The notes under the pieces are model-generated. The model saw only the letters and a program-made list of their open reading frames with translations, had not been told where the DNA came from and searched no databases. From RUG12783 sp946409545 (GTDB lineage Bacteria > Bacillota_I > Bacilli_A > RF39 > UBA660), in the NCBI GenBank assembly GCA_946409545.1, contig CAMJWT010000009.1, positions 6,432 through 70,431 on the forward strand: 64,000 nt of DNA, written 5' to 3'. The position numbers and the translations under genes were made by a program. Below are positions 8,223 through 17,481 of the stretch, one piece after another; the stretch's first letter is position 1; every line of letters starts with the position of its first letter.

Positions 8223-11200
8223 TTAATCATGAAAATATAACATATCAGGTAATTGACGATCTCCACCAAAGACTTTTTTTGGTTCTGACATATCCTTGGT
8301 TTTATAGTATAATTTTCTACTACCTCCACCATCTAAATTATATGGTTCTTTACATCCAGTTAAACTAATAATAATATTTCCACATCCAGAAACAGTACCA
8401 CTTCCTGATAGTAATACAAAGTTATTAGTGTCATACTGACATATTTGTGTTCTATTAGCATTATTGGTGCTATGATCAATCGAAGTTGGACTACTTATTG
8501 CAAAGGTACTATGAACACCATCATCACTAAATGTTGATGCTGGTTTATCAACATATAATTTTAAATTACCTTTACTATTAACACCAACAACTGCCGCACT
8601 TGTACTACCATTATTCTTAGCAAATTTACCATGACTTCGAACGATACCACCTTTTGGTGTTCCATTAGCAAAGAAACTTGCATTTACAGCTACTAAACCT
8701 TTATTTTGTAAACTATAATTTTTTATCTCATTCTTTAAGATTGTTTCAGCAGGTAAAACACCTTGAGCATTTGAATAAGCAAGGGCACTTTCAAGTTGCG
8801 TCTTTGGATCAGCTACCCAAATAAGGATAATATCTTGAGACTTATATGAGAAAATACGATATTTAAATGTTGAACTACTATAAGATACTTTATTAGAATA
8901 ACTACTATATTTACTATCTTCCGTAATAACATATCCTGTAGTTGCTGCTTTTTCAACAGTAACTTTACAAGTTGCCGTTTTTCCATTACTTGTTTTAGCC
9001 GTAATGGTAGCTGTTCCCGCCTTTTTACCAGTTACTTTTCCACTACTTGATACTGTAGCAACTCCCGTATCACTACTTGACCATGTTACGGTTTTATCGG
9101 TTGCATTATCTGGATAAACAGTTGCTGTTAATGTTTTAGAAGCATTAACTTTAACCGTTATTGATGTGTTATCTAAACTAATACTTGTTACTGCTACTGT
9201 TGCTTTTTCAACGGTTACTTTACAAGTTGCGGTCTTTCCATTATTGGATTTTGCTGTTATCGTTGCTGTTCCTGCTTTCTTACCAGTTACTTTTCCACTA
9301 CTTGATACTGTAGCAACTCCTGTATTAGAACTTTCCCATGTTACTGTTTGATTTGTCGCATTACTTGGTGTTATCGTTGCAACAAGTGTTTTCGTTCCTT
9401 CTTCTTTTATTGTAATAGATGTTTTATCTAAACTAATTCCCGTTACTGCTACGGTTGTTGTAGCTTTTTCAACAGTAACCTTACAAGTTGCTGTTTTACC
9501 ATTATTGGATTTTGCTGTTATCGTTGCTGTTCCTGCTTTCTTACCAGTTACTTTTCCCGAGCTTGTTACTGTAGCAACTTCTGTATTAGAACTTTCCCAT
9601 GTTACAGTTTGATTTGTAGCATTACTTGGTGTTATCGTTGCAACAAGTGTTTTCGTTCCTTCTTCTTTTATCGTAATAGATGTTTTATCTAAACTAATTC
9701 CGGTTACTGCTACTGTTGCTTTTTCAACAGTTACTTTACAAGTCGCTGTTTTTCCATTATTACTAGTAGCTGTTATGGTTGTAGTACCTTCTTTCATTGC
9801 TGTTACAACACCTGTATTTGATATCGTTGCAACACTTTGATCACTACTCGTCCAAGTAATTGTTTTATTAGTTGCATTACTTGGACTAACTGTAGCTACT
9901 AAAGTTTTTGTTCCTCCTACTTTTAAAGTAATTGCTGTATTATCTAAACTAACACCTGTTACCGAAACTGTTGTTGTGCTTGATTCAACAGTTACTTTAC
10001 AAGTTGCTGTTTTTCCATTATTAGATTTTGCTGTTATTGTTGCAGAACCTGTTTTAATTCCTTTAATTTTTCCACTACTTGATACAGTTACTATACTATT
10101 GTCACTACTTGTCCAAGTAACTGTTTTATTAGTTGCATTACTTGGATAAACAGTCGCTGTTAAAGATACTTCTTCTCCAACTTTTGTTTTTATACTATTT
10201 GTATTTAATGTAACACTTTGAACATCAATAATACTTGAGTTAACTGTCACTTTACAAGTGTCTTTCTTACCATTTACAGTAGTCACTGTTATGGTTGCTG
10301 TTCCTACTCCTTTAGTTTTAACAACACCATCTGATACTGTAGCAACAGTCGTATTAGAGCTTTCCCATGTAACTTTCTTATTTGTTGCATTACTTGGATT
10401 AATTGTTGCAATTAAATGAATTTCATCATCAACTGTTGTATTAATAGCATTAATATTTAAAGATACTGATTGTACTGGTACATTATCTGCTTTAACATTA
10501 ACTGTACAAGTTGCTGTTTTGCCATTACTTGATTTTGCTGTTATCGTTGCTGTTCCTACTCCTTTAGCTACTACTAATCCATCTTTTACAGTTGCAACAC
10601 CAGTATTAGAACTTGTCCATGTAATAGTTTTATTTGATGTATTAGTTGGAGTGAACGTAACTGTTAAAGCATCTTTTGAACCAACGATTAAATCTAATGT
10701 TTTCTTATTTAAAGATATACTTTGTGCTTCTACATTAGAAACTGTTACTTTTATTTTTTTAGAAATATTCTTATGTACTGTTGTTACTGTTACCTCAGTT
10801 GTTCCAGCACTCTTTCCTTCAATTAAACCATTATTGACAGAAGCAATATTAGGATTACTACTAGACCACATAACACTTTGATAAGTTGCATTTGAAGGTA
10901 CAACACTTGCTTCAACTTTCGTTGTTCCACCAATTGTTAGATTAACATTTGTTTTTGATAAATTAATATCGGTTTCATCAATGATACTACTTACATTATT
11001 AACTATGACATTAATAGTTGCTTTATAACCACCATCATTAGTTCTAATTGTTACTTTAGCCGTACCACTTTCCATTGCGATAATCTTATTACCATCAACT
11101 TTAACAATACCATTATCGCTACTTGTAATAGTTACTCCTTGGTTAGTTGCATTACTTGGTTTAATTGTATATTCAATTTCAGCACTCTTACCTACATCTA

Positions 11201-12167
11201 AAGTAATATTACTATTTTTAACACTTATTCCAGTTACACCAACTACTTTATCAGTTACCGTAACATCTATTAATTTTTCAATACCATTAACTGTTGTTGC
11301 AGCAATCTTAGTACTTCCAACTTGTTTACCAGTTACTACACCTTTACTATTAACTGTTGCAATACTTGTATCAATACTTTCCCAAGTTACACTTTGATTA
11401 GCTTTTGCTGGCTTAACTTTGGCACTTATTTGTTTACTACCATCAACATTAATAGTTACTTTTTGTGGACTTACTTCAAGACCGGTTGGATCTACAACAT
11501 CATCATGTATATCATCTCCAGGGTTATCTTCACTACTAAAGACTTTTACTAGAGCCGAGTCTTGAATTCCTGTTACTTTATCAGATACTGTAATATAGGC
11601 TTGTCCTTCTGCTTTTGCTTCAATCATACCTAAATTATCTATTATTGCAACTTCTGGATCACTAGTCATATATTCAAATTCATGAAGAGTTGCTTCATGA
11701 GGAGTATATTTAAAACTAATTTGATATTTCTTTCCAATTTGTAAATTAATATTTTTAGGATTTACGATTATTTTTTCAATTCGAATATTATTTTCAGAAA
11801 CAACTACTAAACATTCTGCTTTAATTTTTTCGTTTGATTCTAAATAAGCGGTGATTGTAGCAATACCATTCTTTTTGGCTTCAACATAACCCGTTACCTC
11901 ATTTATAGAAACAATATCTGGTTTATCACTTTTATATTTTACTTTACCACTACGTGTATTTTCTGGATAAACTTTACTTGTTAATTGAAAACTCTTATTC
12001 TTTTTCAATCTTATCTCGCTTTGCGATAAACTTATTAATTCAGCTTTTTTATCATAGGGACTATCAATAACACCATATGTTACTAATCCAAAATAAACAA
12101 CAAAGCCTAAGATACCAATTAATAATAATATTGATATCAATCTTAAAAATCCTCTTATTATTTTCAT
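8223..12167 (-). CDS. long BIG_2-repeat surface protein with phosphodiester glycosidase (NAGPA) domain, 1314 aa
   Basis: The N-terminus (residues 1-130) is clearly paralogous to the 982- and 735-aa proteins: a membrane anchor at about 8-32, then SLSQSEIRLKKNKSFQL. Twelve BIG_2 repeats span about 45-1075. Repeats 10 and 11 are almost identical to each other (VAVTGISLDKTSITIKEE), a sign of recent duplication. The NAGPA domain is at about 1085-1314, with KGLVAVNASFFANGTPKGG and YNLDGGGSRKLYYK near 1277. The long stalk would project the enzyme well beyond the membrane. The substrate is not deducible. Start is ATG with AGGAG and its own promoter; a strong terminator follows. Confidence 0.9.
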   Translation of the reverse strand: MKIIRGFLRLISILLLIGILGFVVYFGLVTYGVIDSPYDKKAELISLSQSEIRLKKNKSFQLTSKVYPENTRSGKVKYKSDKPDIVSINEVTGYVEAKKNGIATITAYLESNEKIKAECLVVVSENNIRIEKIIVNPKNINLQIGKKYQISFKYTPHEATLHEFEYMTSDPEVAIIDNLGMIEAKAEGQAYITVSDKVTGIQDSALVKVFSSEDNPGDDIHDDVVDPTGLEVSPQKVTINVDGSKQISAKVKPAKANQSVTWESIDTSIATVNSKGVVTGKQVGSTKIAATTVNGIEKLIDVTVTDKVVGVTGISVKNSNITLDVGKSAEIEYTIKPSNATNQGVTITSSDNGIVKVDGNKIIAMESGTAKVTIRTNDGGYKATINVIVNNVSSIIDETDINLSKTNVNLTIGGTTKVEASVVPSNATYQSVMWSSSNPNIASVNNGLIEGKSAGTTEVTVTTVHKNISKKIKVTVSNVEAQSISLNKKTLDLIVGSKDALTVTFTPTNTSNKTITWTSSNTGVATVKDGLVVAKGVGTATITAKSSNGKTATCTVNVKADNVPVQSVSLNINAINTTVDDEIHLIATINPSNATNKKVTWESSNTTVATVSDGVVKTKGVGTATITVTTVNGKKDTCKVTVNSSIIDVQSVTLNTNSIKTKVGEEVSLTATVYPSNATNKTVTWTSSDNSIVTVSSSGKIKGIKTGSATITAKSNNGKTATCKVTVESSTTTVSVTGVSLDNTAITLKVGGTKTLVATVSPSNATNKTITWTSSDQSVATISNTGVVTAMKEGTTTITATSNNGKTATCKVTVEKATVAVTGISLDKTSITIKEEGTKTLVATITPSNATNQTVTWESSNTEVATVTSSGKVTGKKAGTATITAKSNNGKTATCKVTVEKATTTVAVTGISLDKTSITIKEEGTKTLVATITPSNATNQTVTWESSNTGVATVSSSGKVTGKKAGTATITAKSNNGKTATCKVTVEKATVAVTSISLDNTSITVKVNASKTLTATVYPDNATDKTVTWSSSDTGVATVSSSGKVTGKKAGTATITAKTSNGKTATCKVTVEKAATTGYVITEDSKYSSYSNKVSYSSSTFKYRIFSYKSQDIILIWVADPKTQLESALAYSNAQGVLPAETILKNEIKNYSLQNKGLVAVNASFFANGTPKGGIVRSHGKFAKNNGSTSAAVVGVNSKGNLKLYVDKPASTFSDDGVHSTFAISSPTSIDHSTNNANRTQICQYDTNNFVLLSGSGTVSGCGNIIISLTGCKEPYNLDGGGSRKLYYKTKDMSEPKKVFGGDRQLPDMLYFHD
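8949..9719 (-). repeat. tandem ~255-bp coding repeats (BIG_2 units 10-12 of the 1314-aa protein)
   Basis: Three consecutive units: 8949-9203, 9204-9464 and 9465-9719. The second and third differ at only a few positions plus a 6-base insertion; the first is more divergent. All stay in frame. Such identity supports recent tandem duplication and could allow copy-number change by recombination or slippage. Confidence 0.85.
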
Positions 12168-12184
12168 ACACTACTCCTATTTTA

Positions 12185-12212
12185 ATTATATCATCGATTA
12201 TAATATCTACAA
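12185..12212 (-). promoter_or_regulatory. promoter of the 1314-aa surface protein gene
   Basis: TTGTAG (12207-12212), 16-base spacer, TATAAT (12185-12190), followed directly by TAAAATAGGAG. The arrangement and the -35 are the same as at 6461-6488. Confidence 0.6.
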
Positions 12213-12246
12213 TTATTTTAAAAATTTTATTTATATGTTTACATAA

Positions 12247-12276
12247 TAAAAAAGTGATAAAATATCACTTTTTTTA
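12247..12276 (-). terminator. Rho-independent terminator of the 735-aa surface protein gene
   Basis: Stem AAAAAAGTGATA / TATCACTTTTTT with a 3-base loop, about 25 bases past the stop codon at 12301. Confidence 0.75.
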
Positions 12277-12300
12277 TTTATTAAGGTATTAATAATTTTA

Positions 12301-14508
12301 TCAATTATCTTCAATAATATCATCAGAAGATGTTGAAACTTCTTCTTTAACTGTTACATTACAAGTATCTATTTTTCCATTATATGCTTTTACCGTTATA
12401 ATAGCAGTTCCTTCACTAACACCTTTTACAATACCATTGGCATTAACTTTTGCAATACTAGTATCACTACTTTCCCATGTTACATTTTGATTTGTTGCAT
12501 TAAATGGATTAAAGGTTACATGTAATTCTTTTTTTTCACCAACTTTCAACAATAGCTCGTTGTTATCTAAAGATATACTATCTAGTTCTACAACTTTATT
12601 ATTTCCACTTACTATAACTTCACAAGTTGCAGATAGTCCATTAACTGTTGAAGCTTTAATTGTAGTTTTTCCTACACCTATAGTTTCTACTACACCATCT
12701 GATACCGTTGCAACACTCGGATTAGAACTTTCCCATATAACTTTTTTATTTGTAGCATTATCTGGGTTTATTGTTGCTGTAATATAAATTCGATCATTAA
12801 CTTCAGTATTAATTACTTGTTTATCTAATGTAATTTCTGAAACAGGAACTCTATTTTCTATAACATTAATAGTACACAACGCCGTTTTATTATTATTTGT
12901 TTTTACAGTAATATTTGTTGTACCTACACTTAATGCTTTTACTAGACCATTATCAACAGTAGCAACATTAGGATTAGAACTAGTCCAAGTTACATTTTTA
13001 TTAGTAGCGTTACTTGGAGTAACTGTTTTAACTAATACGAGTTCATCACCTACAGTAATATTAGCATTTTTCTTATCTAAACTAATACTTTGAACTTCTT
13101 GTTCACGAACTGTTACATTTATTTTTTTTGAAATACTTTTATATACACTTGTAACGATAACATCCGTTTTACCGATTCCTTTTCCTACGATTAAACCATC
13201 TGATACTGTTGCAATAGATGAATCTTTACTATTCCATAATAAACTTGTATAAGTTGCATTAGATGGAATAACATTAGCATTTATTTTATCAGTTCCACCA
13301 ACAATAATATCTACATTATTTTTAGATAAATTAATATCTTTTTCTTCAATAATTCGAGATACTTTATTAACTATTACTTTAGAAGTATCTTTATATCCAC
13401 CATCAAGGGTTTCAACTGTTACTTTAGCTTCACCACTTTTTATAGCGATTATTCTATTTCCATCTATTCTTATTATTTCACCATTATTTGTTGATATTTT
13501 AACACCTTGATTGGTAGCGTTTGATGGATTTATTTTATAAGTTAACTTTTTACTATCACCAACATTCATTGTTATATTCTTATTCGTAATATTAATACCT
13601 TTAACTTTAACTATATCGCTAGTTACTTTAACTGTAATGAAATCTTCTATCCCATTAATCGTTGTAGCTAATATTTTAGTTGTTCCTTCTTTTATTCCTG
13701 TTACTACTCCTAAATCAGATACCATTGCAATATTACTATCCATACTTTCATATGTAATATCACTATTAGCTCCTTCTGGAGAAATAATTGTTTCAATTTG
13801 ATTACTACCACCAATACTTACAGTCATATTTTTAGGTTTTAATTCAAGTTTCGTTGGAACATCTTCTTCTAATTTTTCATAAACATTTACTTCTACTTCT
13901 TGATATACACCAGATACTTTATCACTAACAACAACCAATGTTGTTCCACTATTAATTGCTTTGATATTACCATTACTATCAACTGTTGCTACTTTAGGAT
14001 CTCCTGTCATATATTCTATTTCATGTAAAGCTGCTTCTTTTGGTAATATTTTATAATTAATTTTGTATTGATTACCAACTTGTAAATATACTCTTTTAGT
14101 ACTTAAAATTATTTCTTCAATACGAATATCATTATCAGATACAATTACAAGACACTGAGCTTTAATATCTTTATATTTATCCAAATATGCAGTAATTGTT
14201 GCAACACCATTATTTTTAGCTTCTAAATATCCTGTTATTTCATTAACACTAACAATATTAGGTTTATCACTTTCAAAAATAATTTTTTTATTTTTCATAT
14301 CACCTGGAAGAATCTTGGCATTTAATTGAAATGATTTAAACTTTTTTAATCTAATTTCACTTTGTGATAAAGATAAATCTTCTGGTTTCTTTTCAAAAGG
14401 ATTACTTATTACTCCAAAAGACAATAATGAAAAACCTATGATAAATACTACGATAAATATCATAAAATACACTGATATCTTTTTAACTAATACATTATCA
14501 AATTTCAT
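12301..14508 (-). CDS. BIG_2-repeat surface protein without enzymatic domain, 735 aa
   Basis: N-terminal anchor (residues 10-32; ISVYFMIFIVVFIIGFSLLS) and the conserved SLSQSEIRLKKFKSFQL block make it a paralog of the 982- and 1314-aa proteins. Eight BIG_2 repeats fill residues about 45-720. The protein then ends in an acidic tail (SSDDIIEDN) where the paralogs carry the NAGPA domain. The intergenic DNA downstream is short, contains a terminator and shows no remnant of a NAGPA domain, so it looks like a finished stalk-only protein rather than a fresh frameshift. Function unknown; adhesion or a structural role is an inference. Start is ATG behind AGGAG with an upstream TATAAT. Confidence 0.88.
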   Translation of the reverse strand: MKFDNVLVKKISVYFMIFIVVFIIGFSLLSFGVISNPFEKKPEDLSLSQSEIRLKKFKSFQLNAKILPGDMKNKKIIFESDKPNIVSVNEITGYLEAKNNGVATITAYLDKYKDIKAQCLVIVSDNDIRIEEIILSTKRVYLQVGNQYKINYKILPKEAALHEIEYMTGDPKVATVDSNGNIKAINSGTTLVVVSDKVSGVYQEVEVNVYEKLEEDVPTKLELKPKNMTVSIGGSNQIETIISPEGANSDITYESMDSNIAMVSDLGVVTGIKEGTTKILATTINGIEDFITVKVTSDIVKVKGINITNKNITMNVGDSKKLTYKINPSNATNQGVKISTNNGEIIRIDGNRIIAIKSGEAKVTVETLDGGYKDTSKVIVNKVSRIIEEKDINLSKNNVDIIVGGTDKINANVIPSNATYTSLLWNSKDSSIATVSDGLIVGKGIGKTDVIVTSVYKSISKKINVTVREQEVQSISLDKKNANITVGDELVLVKTVTPSNATNKNVTWTSSNPNVATVDNGLVKALSVGTTNITVKTNNNKTALCTINVIENRVPVSEITLDKQVINTEVNDRIYITATINPDNATNKKVIWESSNPSVATVSDGVVETIGVGKTTIKASTVNGLSATCEVIVSGNNKVVELDSISLDNNELLLKVGEKKELHVTFNPFNATNQNVTWESSDTSIAKVNANGIVKGVSEGTAIITVKAYNGKIDTCNVTVKEEVSTSSDDIIEDN

Positions 14509-14527
14509 AATTAACTCCTACATTTTT

Positions 14528-14533
14528 ATTATA
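14528..14533 (-). promoter_or_regulatory. extended -10 of the 735-aa surface protein gene
   Basis: TGTTATAAT followed by AAAAATGTAGGAG. No convincing -35 was found, so only the -10 is annotated. Confidence 0.4.
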
Positions 14534-14546
14534 ACATTTATACTTA

Positions 14547-14580
14547 TTAAAAAGTGAACAAATTATTGTTCACTTTTTTT
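14547..14580 (-). terminator. Rho-independent terminator of the NlpC/P60-like surface protein gene
   Basis: Stem AAAAAGTGAACAA / TTGTTCACTTTTT with loop ATTA. It overlaps the stop codon at 14579. Confidence 0.85.
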
Positions 14581-16102
14581 ACCATTTAATCCACATATTA
14601 GTTAGTTTTCCATCACCATTTGCATATATTACATTTCGATAATATGCATCTTGATGTTCAGGATCAGTACAGTCACCATTACGACAATTTGTTGAAGGAT
14701 TAGGAGGATTCTTTTTAGAAATTTTGTTTAAACCATTACTTAATGTATAAATATAATCATCATCTATTCCGATAATTAATTCATCATGGCCAAAAGGAAT
14801 ACCTACAATATTTTTCTTATCACGATCATAAGAAAGTAAAACGTCACCTACTCTTATTTTATCTAGATTACCTCTTACAGGCGTTGGACTATTAGAATAA
14901 GCTCTTCTAATGCCATTAGTATTAAATGGCCAATTCATAAATCCCGTACAATCCATACCATTTATATATCCATTTTTTCGACAACCCCAAGAGTTAGTTT
15001 TAGTTCCAAAATGTAATCCTGCCGTATAAATATTATTTCCACCAGTTCCTTGATAAGCAATAACATATGGAATATTACCCATTAAGAATCTACCAGCTTC
15101 GACAACCCCTGCTCTAGTTCCTCTTCCTACTTTATTAATAATACTATTCAATTGATTATTTAGTTTATCATTTTCAGCATCACTTATTTTTCCACAATAA
15201 CCTGATGAATATAATGGAGTTCCATTATTTGGTTTAAAATGATATGGCAATTTATCTGTTATAGAACATTTAACAGTCTTCGTTCTTCCATCATCAAGAG
15301 TTAAAGTAACTTTTATATTAGTATATCCTCTTGTAGCATTCTTATAAGCATTTTTACCATCTACTTCTTTACCATTTAAATCCCATCTATATTTTTTTAC
15401 GACATCTAAATTGTCACCAGTTACTTTTGCTGATGTACCATCAGTATCTACTTTTCCACTACATTTGAAATTATAATTAATTGGTTTAACAACAACAGTG
15501 CATGTTGCATATTTGTTGTTATTAGCTTTAGCAATGATTGCAACTGTTCCTGCTTTAACACCTGTTATAACACCATTATCTACTGTAGCAATACTATTAT
15601 CACCACTTATCCATTCAATACTTTTATCAGTGGCATCACTTGGATTAATCGTAGCTGTTAAAGTTTCTTTTGCTCCAACTTTAATTGAAAGTGATTCTTT
15701 ATCTAAGATAACTTCACTTACTTCAATAATAGGTTTTTTTACAATAACTTCACATGTTGCTGTTTTACCATTATTTGATTTAGCAGTTATTATAGCATTA
15801 CCTGCCGTTAACCCTGTAACATTTCCATTATCAACTGTAGCAATATTACTATCACTACTTTCCCAAGTAACAGTTTTATTAGTTGCATTAACCGGTAATA
15901 TTGTTTCTCTAATAGTTGCACTGTCACCTTCTATTAATACAAGAGATATCGTATCTAGAGCTATACTATTTACTTCAACAGTATTATCATCACTACCTGT
16001 ATTATCACCAGTATTACTTGGAGTATTATCAAGGAATAATAATAGTACACATAAAGCTATTAAAACTATAAAGATAATTATCGCTATAGAATATTTCTTC
16101 AT
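14579..16102 (-). CDS. BIG_2 surface protein with C-terminal NlpC/P60-like cysteine peptidase domain, 507 aa
   Basis: Signal anchor at residues 5-24 (IAIIIFIVLIALCVLLLFL), a short acidic linker, then two BIG_2 repeats (about 43-205). Residues 208-285 form a PKD-like beta domain (KYRWDLNGKEVDGKNAY). Residues 290-507 resemble NlpC/P60 enzymes: GMDCTGFMNW with the likely nucleophile Cys385, FGHDELIIG with the likely base His439, and GDVLLSYDRDK between them. Family members cut peptidoglycan stem peptides, so a cell-wall hydrolase is the best guess. The match is divergent and the third catalytic residue is not assigned. Start is ATG with AGGAG. Confidence 0.82.
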   Translation of the reverse strand: MKKYSIAIIIFIVLIALCVLLLFLDNTPSNTGDNTGSDDNTVEVNSIALDTISLVLIEGDSATIRETILPVNATNKTVTWESSDSNIATVDNGNVTGLTAGNAIITAKSNNGKTATCEVIVKKPIIEVSEVILDKESLSIKVGAKETLTATINPSDATDKSIEWISGDNSIATVDNGVITGVKAGTVAIIAKANNNKYATCTVVVKPINYNFKCSGKVDTDGTSAKVTGDNLDVVKKYRWDLNGKEVDGKNAYKNATRGYTNIKVTLTLDDGRTKTVKCSITDKLPYHFKPNNGTPLYSSGYCGKISDAENDKLNNQLNSIINKVGRGTRAGVVEAGRFLMGNIPYVIAYQGTGGNNIYTAGLHFGTKTNSWGCRKNGYINGMDCTGFMNWPFNTNGIRRAYSNSPTPVRGNLDKIRVGDVLLSYDRDKKNIVGIPFGHDELIIGIDDDYIYTLSNGLNKISKKNPPNPSTNCRNGDCTDPEHQDAYYRNVIYANGDGKLTNMWIKW

Positions 16103-16113
16103 ACACTTCTCCT

Positions 16114-16119
16114 ATTATA
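16114..16119 (-). promoter_or_regulatory. possible -10 of the NlpC/P60-like gene
   Basis: TATAAT immediately followed by AGGAG. A transcript starting 6-8 bases downstream would begin inside the ribosome binding site, so another -10 (TATTAT just upstream) may be the functional one. Confidence 0.3.
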
Positions 16120-16213
16120 ATAATAACATTCTTTATAAATTTTAATAACAAAAAACAAATATAATTTATTGTTATTTACAATATTTATTAATACAACTTT
16201 TTAAAGAATATTG

Positions 16214-16219
16214 TATAAT
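16214..16219 (+). promoter_or_regulatory. extended -10 for the galU-like gene
   Basis: TTGTATAAT followed by TAAAATATGGAGG; the start codon is 17 bases after the hexamer. It diverges from the minus-strand surface gene. The -35 is weak. Confidence 0.45.
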
Positions 16220-16236
16220 TAAAATATGGAGGATAA

Positions 16237-17061
16237 ATGGAAAAGATAAATGAAGCTATTATACTCTTAGGAGGTATGGGAACAAGAATGTTACCATATA
16301 CCAAAACAGTTAGTAAAGAAATGATTCCTATATATGATGTACCTAATATTCATCTAATTGTTAAAGAATGTCTTAATAGTGGTATCAATAGAATAATCTT
16401 TGTTATAACTAAATATAATCGAAAACTTATTGAAAATTATTTCACTACTAATAATTATTTAAATAATTTTATTAAAGGTAATAAAGAAAAAGAAAAGTTA
16501 TTAGATGATATCAACGAAATAATAAAAAAGATTAAATTCAGTTATGTTTATCAACAAGAAAGAGGCACATATGGAGCATTATATTCAGCAAGAAAATATA
16601 TTAAAGGAGAAGCTTTCGCTCTTTTATATGGAGATGATTTATTTGATAGTAAAACCCCAGCTATTAAACAATTAATAGATAAATACAATAGTGAACAAAT
16701 AATGAGTATGGGAACAATTGATACCAATAAAGATAAAGTTGGTATTGTAAAAAAAGATAATAAAAATTATTTAGTTGATCTAATAAGAAGTGATAAAGAT
16801 ATAAATGAAATAATAATTGGTAGAATGATTCTTTCTAAAGAAGTATTTAAAATTCATAAAGATTTAAAATATTCAAGTACTAATGAATTATATTTACCAC
16901 AAGCCCTACTTCATCACCTAAAAGGTAAAGTAAAATGTTATCCAATTGATGGAAAATATTTTAATATTGGTGATAAAATAGGATATATTAAAGCAAGCAT
17001 TAATTATGCATTAAAATCAAGTTATAAAGATGAACTAATTGATTATATAAAAAATATTTAG
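16237..17061 (+). CDS. galU: UTP-glucose-1-phosphate uridylyltransferase-like nucleotidyltransferase
   Basis: N-terminus AIILLGGMGTRMLPYTKTVS followed by KEMIPIYDVPNIHLIVKE matches the GalU/GtaB pattern (AAGLGTRxLPxTKxxPKEMLP), with Gly-Gly replacing Ala-Ala-Gly and Val-Ser replacing Ile-Pro. QQERGTYGALYSARKYI and the LLYGDDLFDS metal-binding Asp follow. At 274 aa it is slightly shorter than typical GalU (about 290). Expected product is UDP-glucose for glycolipid, teichoic acid or polysaccharide synthesis; a related NDP-sugar cannot be excluded. Start is ATG with GGAGG 4 bases upstream. The HIT gene follows after 8 bases. Confidence 0.85.
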   Translation: MEKINEAIILLGGMGTRMLPYTKTVSKEMIPIYDVPNIHLIVKECLNSGINRIIFVITKYNRKLIENYFTTNNYLNNFIKGNKEKEKLLDDINEIIKKIKFSYVYQQERGTYGALYSARKYIKGEAFALLYGDDLFDSKTPAIKQLIDKYNSEQIMSMGTIDTNKDKVGIVKKDNKNYLVDLIRSDKDINEIIIGRMILSKEVFKIHKDLKYSSTNELYLPQALLHHLKGKVKCYPIDGKYFNIGDKIGYIKASINYALKSSYKDELIDYIKNI

Positions 17062-17069
17062 GAGGAACG

Positions 17070-17471
17070 ATGGAAGATTGTATTTTTTGTAAAATTATTA
17101 AAGGAGATATCCCAAGTAAAAAAGTATATGAAGATGATTTAGTTTATTGTTTTCTAGATATTAATCCTCATACTGATGGTGATTGTTTAATTGTACCAAA
17201 GGAACATATTTTAGATTTTCACGATGCATCTGATGAATTATTAATTCACATTAATAATGTTATTAAAGATTTAGAAATCAAATATCACTTAGCATTAAAA
17301 AGTGATGGATTAACAATTATTCATAATAGTGGTGTTGGACAAGAAGTAAAACATTTTCATATTCACTTAATACCAAGATATGAATTAAATGATGTTGCTT
17401 TATCTGCAAAACGTGAATTAAAGAGTGTTGATGAAGTTTATGAAACAATAGAAAAAGAGTTTTTTAATTAA
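17070..17471 (+). CDS. HIT-family nucleotide-binding hydrolase
   Basis: 133 aa. CIFCKIIKGDIPSKKVYEDD at the N-terminus is the typical HIT start with a Cys-x-x-Cys. HFHIHLIPRY near residue 95 is the histidine triad with the catalytic central His. Family members (Hit/HinT) hydrolyse AMP-lysine-type phosphoramidates or dinucleoside polyphosphates; the physiological substrate is not known. Second gene after the galU-like gene, with AGGAGG upstream. Transcription ends at a shared bidirectional terminator. Confidence 0.95.
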   Translation: MEDCIFCKIIKGDIPSKKVYEDDLVYCFLDINPHTDGDCLIVPKEHILDFHDASDELLIHINNVIKDLEIKYHLALKSDGLTIIHNSGVGQEVKHFHIHLIPRYELNDVALSAKRELKSVDEVYETIEKEFFN

Positions 17472-17481
17472 AACTCTTTTT
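17452..17481. terminator. bidirectional terminator between HIT gene and 255-aa membrane protein gene
   Basis: Stem AAAAAGAGTTTT / AAAACTCTTTTT with a 6-base loop, A-rich on one side and T-rich on the other. It contains the stop codon of the HIT gene and abuts that of the convergent gene. Confidence 0.85.

Noticed and set aside
8949..9719. CRISPR-like array
   Set aside because: The repeats are ~255 bp, in frame and encode Ig-like domains; no short repeats with unique spacers.
15498..16145. Plus-strand open frame of 215 codons
   Set aside because: Antisense to the NlpC/P60-like surface gene; its hydrophobic, Val/Thr/Leu-rich product is the mirror of BIG_2 coding repeats, and there is no ribosome site.
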